A DNA stretch of 64,000 nt from Equus caballus. Taxonomy: Eukaryota > Chordata > Mammalia > Perissodactyla > Equidae. The position numbers and the translations under genes were made by a program. Positions 10,986 through 21,165 of this stretch are shown piece by piece. Each line of letters begins with the position of its first letter. Position 1 is the stretch's first letter. The notes under the pieces are model-generated. The model had not been told where the DNA came from. It searched no databases and saw nothing but the letters and a program-made list of their open reading frames with translations. The stretch lies in assembly GCF_041296265.1 (NCBI RefSeq), contig NC_091687.1:101460001-101524000 (forward strand), written 5' to 3'.

Positions 10986-13160
10986 CAAGTCATCGAGTAG
11001 AGTCCTCAGAAAGTATAACCTTGCTAAAAGGGCAAATTGACCTTACACTTCAGCTTATTCTGAATCCAACCTAACAACCCTTGAAAGAAAGCCTCAAAAG
11101 ATCAAAAAAATTCCAAGCAAGTTAACTACTTCCCAGAACAAAGTGCAGAAATATTTAAAGGAAAGAAAAATTCTTCACCACTCCAAAACATAAAACCTGC
11201 AATGTCTATAATCCAATAAAAAAATTTCCAGGCATTCAAAGAGGCAGGATAATTTCTAGGCCACAACACAAAGAGAGGAACCAAAAAAATTCATAATGAG
11301 GAGAAAAAACAATCAATAGACATATATATAGAAAAGACCCAGTTGAGATAATTAGGATACAAGCACATTAAAATAGCCGTTATATTTCACATGTTAAAGA
11401 AGCTAGAGGAAAATGTAAGTATGATGAAGAAAGAAACCAAAGATATTAAAACACCCAATTCAAACTACAAGGTGATGAAAAATAGATTTCTAAATGAAAA
11501 ATACACTGGATGGAATCAGTAGCAGACTACACACTGCAGAAGAAGAGACTTGAGAACTTGCAGACATAACAATAGAAACTATCCAAAATGAAAGAGTGAA
11601 AAAATACTGAAAAAACTGAATAGTGCTTCAATAAGCTGTGAGGAACATCAAACCTTAAGTCAGAGTCCTGGAAGGAAAAAGAGAGATTGGGTCTAGGGGC
11701 AGACACAACCAATAGTCAAGAAATATTAACCCCAAATTTCCAAATATGATGAAAAGAATGAAACCACACTTCTGAGCAGCTTAACAAACCCCAAGCATTA
11801 AAAAAATAAAGAAAAACATCTCAAAGTACTGTATCAAAATGTTGAAAAGCAACAATAAATAGAAAATTATAAAAGCAGTTGTAAGGGAAAAAAAAAGACA
11901 CAATATATACAGAGGAACAAAGACAAGATTAACAGAAGAACTGAAAGCAAAAAATGCCAACCCAGAATTCTATGCTTGAGAAAATAAATTAAAAAAAGAA
12001 AAAATGAAAGAAATAAAGATTATTCAGTCATGCAAATGATAAAAGTGTTCATAATCAGCAGGCAAAAGCATTACAAGCAAAATAAAGGACATAAACCTAA
12101 GGAAAAATAATAAAGATAAGAGCGGAAACCAATGAAATAAAAAACAGAAAAACAATAGAGAAAATCAAGGAAATCAAAGCTGATTCTCTGAAAATATCAA
12201 TAAAATTGATAAACTTCTCTCCAGGCTGACCAAAAAAAAAGAGAAAAGACACAAATTATCAATATAAAAAAAATGGATGTGGTGACATCACTACTGATCC
12301 TACAGACATCAAAAGAATAAAGACAAAACCACTAGAATATATTTTATGTCAATACCTTCGACTATTAAATGAAATGGAAAATTTTTTGAAAGATGTGTGC
12401 TGCCAAAACTCTCACAAGAAGAAAAGTGAACTACCCTCTATCTAAAAGAAATTGAGTTTGTAGTTTAAAACCTTCCCACAAAAAAAACCACAGGCCAAAT
12501 AGTTTCACTGGTGAATTGGACCAAACATTTAAGGAAGAAATATTATAAGTTCTACCAAAGTCTTCTACAAAATTGAAACAGAAGTAACTTTCCCCAACTA
12601 ATTATTTAAGCATTATCCTGATATCAAAACCAGACAAAAACATCACAAATTTTAGGAAAAGAAAACTACAGATCAAAATCGCTCATGGTGACAGATATAA
12701 AAAAAACTTTTAAATATTAGTAAAGTGAATCCAGCTATATAAAAAATAAATATATTATTTCCAAGTTGAGTTTACAGTAAAGAACGCAAGTTAGCACACC
12801 ATTCAATTGATCAACACTCCTCAAAAGTGTGAAGATATGAAAGACGAAGATAGATTGAAACTGTTACAGAATGAAGGAGACTAAAGAGAAATAAAAAGAA
12901 AATGCAATGTGGGATACTGGATAGCATTCTAAATTTAAAAAAAGAAGTGGGAAAACTGATGAAATTATATTAAGCACTATAATTCAGCTGAAAAGGAAAT
13001 TATTTAACATTAATTGCGCCAATGTTAATTTTCTGGTTTTGTTGTCTGTACTATGGTTATGTGATATGTTAATGTTAGGGGAAACTTTTTGTACTATATT
13101 TGTAAAAATTTCTGTAAGTCTAAAACTAGTTCAAAATAAAACATTAAAAAAAAATCAATC
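10986..13160 (+). mobile_element. HAL1/L1ME-type LINE with poly-A end
   Basis: Between 10990 and 12030 the sequence follows the HAL1/old-L1 ORF1 region ('gagaaaaaacaatcaataga', 'acactgcagaagaagagact', 'acagaggaacaaagacaaga'). From 12100 to 12720 it resembles the part of ORF2 that precedes the reverse-transcriptase core ('cactggtgaattggaccaaa'). From 12820 it has an L1ME-like 3' end ('gcaatgtgggatactggata', 'ggttatgtgatatgttaatg') and an A-rich tail near 13140-13155. It is diverged and non-coding. Whether it is one element or two is unresolved. Confidence 0.65.
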
Positions 13161-14240
13161 AATGTATATCACCGTATCAGGACTATAGAGATTTAAAAAA
13201 ATGATTACCTCAATGGATGCAGGAAAAATGTTTGACAAAACTCAATATTCATTAACAATAAACACTAAGGAATCTATAAATGGAAGAGCATTTCCTCAAT
13301 ATGAAAAAGGACGTCAACAAAGTTTTAATAATTGACTGCAATCTTAATGGTGAAAGATTGAATGCTTCCCTTCCAAGATCAGGAACAATCAAGGATGTTC
13401 ACTCTCAGCACTCCTATTCAATATCGCACTGCAATAAGGAAAGCAAAGAAATAAAAGGAGAATTTATATGGCAAATATGCAAGTGAATGATGCCCAGCAT
13501 CACTAGTCCATTAGGAAATTACAAGTAAAATCATAATGAGATGCCACTACATATCTGTTAGAATGCCTAAAATTTAAAAAACTGCCAATACCAAGCCCAA
13601 ATGATGATGTGGCGCATATGAAACTCTAATGCACTCCTGGTAGAAACGCAAAATTGTACAGCCACTTAAGAGTTTGGTAGTTTTTTAAAATGTTAAGTAG
13701 ATACCTTATATTCTAAAAACCCCACTTCTAGGAATTTACCCAAAAGAAATTAAAAATATGTATCCTGTACCCTAATGTGTATATTGGCTTATTTCATAAT
13801 TGCCAAAAATTTGGAGACAACTCAATATCCGTCAACTAGTGAATGTATTAACAAATTGTGGTACATCCATACAATGGGGCACTACTCAGCAATAAAAAGA
13901 AGTGAACTACTGATAAACGCAACAGTTCGCATTAATCTTGATGGTAATGCTGCAAACGAAATAAGACAGACACAAAAGGCTACATTTGATATGATTACAT
14001 TTATTTTAACATGCTGGAAAAGGCAAAATTACAAGCATAGAAATGGGATGAATGGCTGCCTGAAGCTGGGGGAGGGAAGAGGGCATTGACCACAAACTGA
14101 GACAAGATAACTTTTGGAAATACTGTCTGTCTTGTTTACGGTGGTTGTAAATATTTGTCAAAACTCAGGTAACTAGTTTAAAATGATGAATTTTAATATG
14201 TGTAAATTATGCATCAATAAGCATTACTCTAAGAAAGGAA
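13161..14240 (+). mobile_element. L1M fragment: ORF2 piece plus 3' UTR
   Basis: It opens in the ORF2 reverse-transcriptase region ('acctcaatggatgcaggaaa', 'ttcactctcagcactcctat') and passes into a typical L1M 3' region ('atccatacaatggggcacta', 'tcagcaataaaaagaagtga', 'atgcatcaataagcattact'). The open frames at 13280-13486 and 13775-14089 are remnants of this element, not genes. Confidence 0.75.
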
Positions 14241-14410
14241 AGTGACAAAGAAAACATAAATAATAGAATGAAAATAATGATATAACTACAAATCTAGCAG
14301 ACATATAAGAACAATAAGCAAAACTTGAATAAATTTCAGTCAATAAATTTGAAAACTTAAACCATATGGACAAATATCTGCTAAAATATAACTTATCAAA
14401 AGCTGGAAGA

Positions 14411-14660
14411 GGGGCTGGCTGGTGGCGCAGCGGTTAAGTTCGCACGTTCTGCTTCTCAGAGGCCCAGGGTTTGCCGGTTCATATCCCGGGTGCGGACATG
14501 GCACCATTTGGAATGCCATGCTGTGGTAGGTGTTCCACATATAAAGTAGAGGAAGATGGGAATGGATGTTAGCTCAGGGCCAGGCTTCCTCAGCAAAAAA
14601 GAGGAGGACTGGCAGTAGTTAGCTCAGGGCTAATCTTCCTCCAAAAAAAAAAAAAGAAGA
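14411..14660 (+). mobile_element. ERE SINE
   Basis: Head 'ggggctggctggtggcgcag', body with 'ccacatataaagtagaggaa' and 'ttagctcagggctaatcttc', then an A tail. The flanking agctggaaga (14401-14410) and agctggtaga (14661-14670) form a 10-bp target-site duplication with one mismatch. Confidence 0.92.
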
Positions 14661-14670
14661 AGCTGGTAGA

Positions 14671-15200
14671 ATATAAAATAGCCTGAAAAAATCCTAGAAG
14701 CATTAAAGAAATGGAGTCTGTATTTAATGTTTGCTATAATGCACCAAATTGCCCTCTGAAAGACATGAGGCGTTAGGCTCCCAACATCACTGTATGGTAT
14801 TACGTATTTTCTCAAGGCCTCAACAAAGCACTAAATATTATGAAAGAATTGTTTTTGAAAATTTAATCCTCAGCATGAAAAATTTTTGTTAAGCTCATCA
14901 ATGATTAAAGCAACATGAAAATAATAGTTGTCACCAGTTTGAAGAGGGTTTGGCAAGGGCATTTATACATAATTTTACACAAATGGCAAACTGCTCCAGT
15001 TAACAGTTCTGTTTTTCAACTGAGGTCTATATTAGTAGGTAGGTAAGAACTGGGGCAATATTATCCTGGACTATATTGCAAAAGATATGATTATTCTGAA
15101 ATGTCAAGTCATATACCTGAGAAAGAAATGTTAGCAAGTTGATTTGTGGCTGTGTATAATACATACCACGTAATAAGGTTTCATTGTCAGACAAGCAAGT
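14671..15200. other. Unassigned intergenic DNA
   Basis: No gene or repeat that I can name confidently. Confidence 0.5.
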
Positions 15201-15202
15201 AA

Positions 15203-15609
15203 TTATCTGTTTTGGACTGAACTGTGTTCCCTCAAATTTAATATGTTGAAATCATTGCCCCATAGTACCTCAAAATGTGACTTTTTGGAGACATGGTTTT
15301 ATAAAGGTAATTACGTTAACATGAGGAATTAAAATGGCCCTAATCCATTATAATCCTGTAAAATCCATTATAATCCTCATAAAAGCGGAGGTTAGGACTA
15401 GGCATAAAGAGAGGGAAGACCACTGAAGACACATGGAAAAGACAGCCATCTGCAAACCAAGAAGAGAGGACTCAGAAGAAACCAACCTTGTCAACATCTT
15501 GATCTCAAACTAGTAACCCTCAGGACTGGGAGAAAATTAATTTCTATTGTTTATGCAACCCAGTCTGTGGCAGTTTGTTATGGCAGCCCTAGCAAACTCA
15601 TACATTATC
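15203..15609 (+). mobile_element. Solo MaLR LTR (MLT1/MST type), 5-bp TSD
   Basis: A fossil ERVL-MaLR solo LTR, about 15208-15604 (397 bp), starting TG and ending CA. It carries familiar MLT1 words ('atatgttgaaatcattgccc', 'cagtctgtggcagtttgtta', 'agcaaactcataca'). Perfect ttatc repeats at 15203-15207 and 15605-15609 show complete boundaries. No internal region is attached. Age: pre-perissodactyl, judged from divergence. Confidence 0.85.
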
Positions 15610-15669
15610 TCAGAGGTGTAAAAGAGAATCAAATAAATATTAGTTAACAGAGTGCCAGGCACTGTCAAA

Positions 15670-15940
15670 AAGAAGTTAATTACTGGGGCCAGCCTGGTGG
15701 CGCAGTGGTTAAGTTCGCACGTTCCACTTTGGCAGCCTGGGGTTTGCCAATTCGTATGCCAGGTGTGGACATGGCACCACTTGGCAAGCCATTCTGTGGT
15801 AGGCATCCCACATAAAGTAGAGGAAGATGGGCATGGATGTTAGCTCAGGGCCAATCTTCGTCAGCAAAACGGGGGAGGATTGGTGGCAGATGTTAACTCA
15901 GAGCTAATCTTCCTCAAAAAAAAAAAAAGAAGTCAATTAC
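15670..15940 (+). mobile_element. ERE SINE with ~14-bp target-site duplication
   Basis: Element about 15684-15926: head 'ggggccagcctggtggcgca', body with 'cccacataaagtagaggaag' and an A tail. The flanks aagaagttaattac and aagaagtcaattac differ at one base. It lies 80 bp right of the solo MaLR LTR. Confidence 0.93.
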
Positions 15941-16238
15941 CAATATAACATTCAAGCAGCTATGGAAAATTCTCCACTATGGAAAAAGAAAAGAAAAACA
16001 GATAGTTTGTTTATTTCAAGTTTGGAACAAAAATTTTCTTTCTTAATTGTAAAAGTCTTTTACTGAGATCTTTTGGAAAAAAAATAACATTACCTCTAGT
16101 ATCATTACACAAAGTGAATATCTTAGATGTTGTCAGGTTAATTCTCACTTTATAAAAGCACAATAATCACATCAAGATTGTTTATAAATTTACCCAAGCA
16201 TTGCGTTTCTCTGAGACTCTGAAATAATTATACAGAAC

Positions 16239-16770
16239 TGATGGGGTTCAGGGCAGGCCACTCCAAGATGCGCCACTCAGATATGCGGACTATTTTGAGC
16301 TGAAGACAATGAAGACTCCAAAGACTCAGGAAGAGCATCTGACCTTCGCCCCCCAAACTGCCTAAAAGACTTTGACACAGAAGGCCTGTTCCAGGAAGCA
16401 GCTCATACCATATGACAGCTATAGTATGCTGTAAAATAGGTGTGCGAAAAGGATACCAACAAACCCATTTTTTGGACCTAGCAAAACCTGTTTAACAAAC
16501 GTTTGCATTCCATCTCTATGTAAATTGTCTTCCTCCCCTTTTAAGTCCCAAATCACTATCCCCAACGTCCTCCTTCTCTGTAGCTGAGGATACTTAAACA
16601 GGTGGCCTCAGCCAGATGGCTGAGTAACTTAGTTTCTTCTGGTTTTCTCCCATGTACATATGCTATTAAATTTTGTTTGATTTTCTCTTGCTAACCTGCC
16701 TCTTTGATTATTTAACCAGCCATAAAAACCTTAAGGAAAGGCAGGGGGGAATTCTCCCACTTCCCCAACA
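16239..16770 (+). mobile_element. Solo ERV1-type LTR (fossil)
   Basis: About 530 bp beginning TG and ending CA. It has an LTR-like layout: 'ggccactccaagatgcgcca' near the start, 'gtagctgaggatacttaaac' and 'ctattaaattttgtttgatt' (a polyadenylation-like region) towards the end. It is clearly related to the LTR at 41809-42358, and no internal retroviral sequence adjoins it. Assignment to class I is from its general layout, not from a database match. Confidence 0.6.
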
Positions 16771-16771
16771 A

Positions 16772-16980
16772 CAGTCACGTACTGTGTAATGATGTTTTGG
16801 TCAGCGACAGACCACATATACAATGGTGGTCCCATAAGATTAGTACCATATAGCCTAAGTGTGTAGTAGGCTATACCATCTAGGTTTGTGTAAGTACACT
16901 CTGTTGTTTGCACAAATGACAAAATCGCCTAACAATGCTTTTCTTAGAACATATCCCTGTCATTAAGTGATGCATGACTA
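16772..16980 (+). mobile_element. Tigger/pogo-type miniature DNA transposon (MER8-like)
   Basis: About 209 bp with imperfect inverted ends (cagtcacgtactgtgtaatg at the left, the reverse of gtgatgcatgact at the right). Internal words such as 'gtggtcccataagattagta' and 'ggctataccatctaggtttg' are typical of MER8-like Tigger derivatives. It carries no transposase. It abuts the preceding ERV1-type LTR directly. Confidence 0.75.
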
Positions 16981-19636
16981 TATAATCAAAATTTGCCTAA
17001 AGAGATTAGAGCCATGTGAAGATAAATACCATTATGGAAAGTATATGTGTGTGTGTGCATGTGCGTGTATGTATATTGTCTTCAATCACCAAACCAGGCT
17101 GAAGATGAGCAGATTGAGTTCAAAAGAGCAAAAAGGAATCTCATCCGTGCTAAATCTTTGCTAACTTCATGTTAAAAACACCAGTTAGAATGGGACAGGT
17201 GCAGTATGATTTGGCATGACCCTCAGAAACCTAGTTCTAAAGTGTTCTAAACAGACAAGAGTTAGAGATATGAAGGGCTAGAAAAGTTTCCTTATATTTA
17301 TCTAAGCTCATTTAGTGTGAAGAATAGTTGTATGCCATCTGGGTAGACAGGAAATATGCTTTTCCTTCAAAGATATAGGCATTGGTCAGTAGGAAGAACA
17401 GAGTAAGGATCTCTGGAAGTCCTCTGCTCCATAAAGAAAAAGAGAACACTGACAAACTTGTCAAAATCAACTTTTTAATATCTCTAGAAATTGAAAAAAG
17501 GCAACAATCTGGGCAGTGTTAATGCAAGAAAAACTGCTGACCTTGTTAAGAACAGTGAGCTTTGTGGCATTTTATCTCGTTCCATTCCCGTCACCATCAA
17601 TACAGCTCTGTGGTAGCCTAGAAAACTTACAGCCACACAATCATGGTGAAAACCACCATCTTTGCAGCCTCTGGAGGGAACAAAACAGGCTTGAAGCTCC
17701 TCCAATGCCTCACACTTTGATATCCATCATTATTTTACTACTCTGGCACCCTCCCAGATAATCCTACTCACAAAATTTGTGTTTATTTGACCTGGTTCAG
17801 CTCTCTCATTGTGTATTTAGGGAAAACAATAAGCAGCATTGTTAAACATCAATGATGCCAGTGGTGCTGATAACAGGCATTACATGTGAAAATATGGCCC
17901 CAAACAATCTGACCAAAACTTCAAAGGAAAAGTTGAGGAATGAGATGACCATAGTGGCTTTGAAAGGCTTTGACATGTTCCTGGGCATAGAGAGGACCAC
18001 GTACATGTGCAGGGATGAGTGCATATTCAGGATTATGAGCATCTACAAGGGAAAAATCAGAAGGCTTTAAACTCACATCCCCAGTTGACCTTAAGAGTCT
18101 GCACAAGCAGGAAGTGAAGACTGATGCGGAGTGATAACTGCCGCCAGAGCATTGATTTTTGCTCCCCTAAAGGCCCTTCTACCTTTCTGGCTGCTCCTTC
18201 TCAGTCTCCTTTGCTAGTTCCTCCTTATTCCCCAAATCTGTAAATACTGGCATTTTTCAGAGTTTATTCTTTGTATCTATTTTCTATCCACTTCCTATAG
18301 GACCTCTTTATTGATTCTTGAAAATTATGTGGCTGTATTTCTTACCTCAAGGTCAGTAGTTGATCTGTTTTTATACACTGATTGTCTTTTCATGGCTACC
18401 TTCTTATTTTTCTTAATTTCTCAAGCATTTTAGTAAATATTATGCCTTTATTAATCTATTGGAACATCCTAACTGTCCTTATATTACAGTCTTTGGAAGA
18501 CTGAGATAATTAAATTATATTTAATTTCAACTTGAACGAATTCAAGGCTTCAATTGTTTACTTAGTTTTTCCTCTTTAGCATAAAATTTGTTTGTTTCTA
18601 AAACGTGCTTTAGATACACATTTTGAGTGAAAATTTTTTGGTTTTATTATTATTTTGATGTCAGTTTGGTTTTTTCACCTTTTCTTCCTGTCCTGTGGTT
18701 TTGAGTTTTGATTGATCTTCACCTGGCTCCATGTGCCTTTCATCACAGAATCAGGCCTTATAATAGTGTCCCAGGTTCTAGTGATCTAATGAGAGCGTCA
18801 GCAAGCATACTGACTTCTTTATAGTCTCCTTATCCTGCAGCCCAACAGCTGTTTTATACCCCCTTTCATGGGCCCAACCCAAGCCCTTAGTTTCAAGCAA
18901 TCATATTAGTATCCCATAGCTCAAAACATCCCTTGACTCCAAGCTGAGTTTCTCCATGAAGGCTGATTCCACACTCAAAAACCACCATTCTCTGCTTTCA
19001 TACTTAGAGCATATCATGTTTCTGATTCAGTTCTGAATATGGAAGAATCATTTTATTTTAAGCTCTGGCTATATATTTGGGGGATCTGCATTTTATATTT
19101 TTATCTCTCATTTCCACGTGTTTGAAGTAGAGGAGAACTTAGGAACTCATCTTGAGTATAAATCTTCACTTTCTTCTTAAGTAAATATACAACCAATAGT
19201 GTAAGTGCAACGCCAAAATTGTTAAGTGTCAGTAAGCTTCAATTTCTGGAAGAAAATAGGGATTAATGGAGAGAATGGTAAATGAAGGAGGATCGACTTC
19301 TACGTTCTCATTAGCTTCAGCTGATTATTGCTTACAATGAATTTCAAGAAATAGCAAACCTGCCTTTTTAAAAGAAGCCAGAGACCTCAATTTTTATGTG
19401 AGATCTCCTAATTTTAGAAATTGGTCAATACCTAAAATTTTTAAATATCTCTCAAAGCCAAATTAGCAGATCAGCATCACAGGACTTTGGACTGGACTGG
19501 GTCCATGAATTACTAATCTGTGGCCTAGGGCATAAATTCTCACTCTGCATGAGCATATCACTTTTTGCCTTTTCTATCCCTCAGCTCTAAAACTCTCTGT
19601 CCTAAGTATAGCATTGTATTTATCTGTTGAAAGAAC
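16981..19636. other. 2.65 kb intergenic DNA upstream of OR2A12-like pseudogene
   Basis: Contains a (TG)n-like tract near 17046-17080 and no open frame above about 81 codons. Short frames near 17.5-18.1 kb overlap on both strands and match nothing I know. Any ancestral promoter of the pseudogene would lie here. Confidence 0.5.
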
Positions 19637-20565
19637 ATAGGAAACAACCAGATATGCATCACAGAAGTCATCCTGCTGGGATTCCAGCTTGACCCAGAAC
19701 TTGAAATTTTCCTCTCTGGGTTCTTCTTGTCATTCTACAGCCTTGCCCTGATGGGAAATGTGATGATTCTGGGGCTCATTTGCCTGGACTCCAGACTGCA
19801 CACCCCAATGTACTTCTTTCTCTCAAACTTGGCCATCGTGTACATGTCGTATGCCTCCAGCATTTTCCTGAAGATGCTGGCAAACCTTATAATGCAGAAG
19901 AAAACTGTCTCCTTCACTCCACACAGCCTTCAGACTTTTCTGTATTTGGCATGTGCTGTCACAGTGTGCGAGTTTGGGGATGATGTCCTATGATCGGTAT
20001 GTGGCAATCTGCCATCCCCTGCATTACGCTGTCATCATAAGCTGGAGAGTGTGCACTGTCCTAGCTGCCACTTGCTGGCTGTTCAGCTTCCTCTTGGCTC
20101 TGATCCATATTGCTCTCATTCTGAGGCTGCCCTTTCATAGGCCACAAAAAATCAACCACACTCTCTGTCAAATCACATCAGTATTCAAATAGGCCTGTGC
20201 TGACACTAGGCTCAACCAAATTATCCTCTTTGTGGGCTCTATGTTTGTCTCAGTCAGGCCCCTCTGCTCAGTGCTGGTGTCCTACACACACATCCTGTTT
20301 CCCATCCTCAGCATCCAGTCTGGGTATTGCCACAGAAAGGCCTTCTCCACCTCTCCTACCACCTCTGCGTGGTCGGGCTCTTCCTTGGCAGTGCTGTTAT
20401 CACGTACCTGGCCCTTAGATGCAACCATTCTCAAGAACAAAGGAAGAGTCTACCATCATTTTGCAGCCTTTTCAACACTCTGCAGAATCCCCTGGTCTAC
20501 AGCTGGAGGAACCCAGAGCTGAAGGGTGCTCTGACGAGATCTGTGGGAAGAAGAGATCAGTGTGA
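19637..20565 (+). pseudogene. OR2A12: OR2A12-like olfactory receptor pseudogene, copy A
   Basis: A full-length OR relic. Recognisable parts: NQ..ITEVILLGFQ at the N terminus, SRLHTPMYFFLSNLAIVYMSYASS, MSYDRYVAICHPLHY, LILRLPF, CQITSVFK, then ACADTRLNQ and a degraded TM7 (PLVYSWRNPELKGAL). CQI.SVFK and KINH point to OR2A12. Lesions: ATA where ATG is expected (19637-19639); a frameshift before the MSYDRY motif near 19970-19985; a TAG at 20190-20192 where OR2A12 has Leu; a frameshift in the KAFSTC region near 20350; and a 1-bp loss near 20533-20545 that runs past the ancestral stop (TGA at 20563-20565). It cannot make a receptor. It heads a block that is duplicated at 51.87 kb. Confidence 0.92.
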
Positions 20566-20959
20566 GGGATGGTTTGTAGTGTGTGTGTGAGTGTCCTGAG
20601 TGTGTGAGCTTGTCCACACAATTCTGGCTCCTTGAATACCTTTTTGGGTCCTTTAATTTAACAAACCCAGTACCCTTGATCTTTACAGTTCTTATAAAGT
20701 TAGAAAATAAATACTCTTAGTGTTTAAGCCATTGATACCAAACCTGAGATAAACATTATGACACAAAAGCACAGTCTAACCCTATTCATGAACATAAATG
20801 CAAACACGTTAAAGAAAATACTAGTAAAACAAGTGTGTAAAACAAAATAATGTTACATAATGATAAAGTTTTCATCCCAAACTGCAAGAATTGTTTGACA
20901 TTAAAACAAACAATGAAAAAAACTTTGCCATATTAACAAATTAAAAGATACACATTGTC
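20566..20959 (+). mobile_element. 3' flank of pseudogene running into an L1 ORF2 stub
   Basis: From about 20780 the sequence follows L1 ORF2 ('cctattcatgaacataaatg', 'gccatattaacaaattaaaa'). The same L1 is present at greater length in copy B (52830-54250), so it was there before the duplication and has been truncated here. Confidence 0.6.
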
Positions 20960-21165
20960 GGGGCCAGCCAGTTGGCACAGCAGTTAAGTGTGCACGTTCC
21001 ACTTTGGTTGCCCAGGGTTCACTGGTTCAGATCTTGGGTGTGGACATGGCACCACTCAGCAAGCCATGCTGTGGTAGGCATCCCACATATAAAGTAGAGG
21101 AAGATGGGCACAGATGTTAGTTCAGGGCTAATCTTCCTCAAAAACAAAAAAAATTAAAAAATTAA
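20960..21165 (+). mobile_element. ERE SINE (copy A only)
   Basis: Head 'ggggccagccagttggcaca', body 'cccacatataaagtagagga' and 'ttcagggctaatcttcctca', then an A-rich tail. It is absent from the equivalent place in copy B, where the L1 continues instead. It therefore marks where copy A was rearranged after duplication. Confidence 0.88.

Noticed and set aside
13775-14089. 104-codon plus-strand frame
   Set aside because: It is the 3' region of an L1M element (tcagcaataaaaagaagtga), not a gene.
17852-18070. Overlapping plus and minus frames considered as an exon of a conserved gene
   Set aside because: No family similarity, and neither frame has splice or start support.
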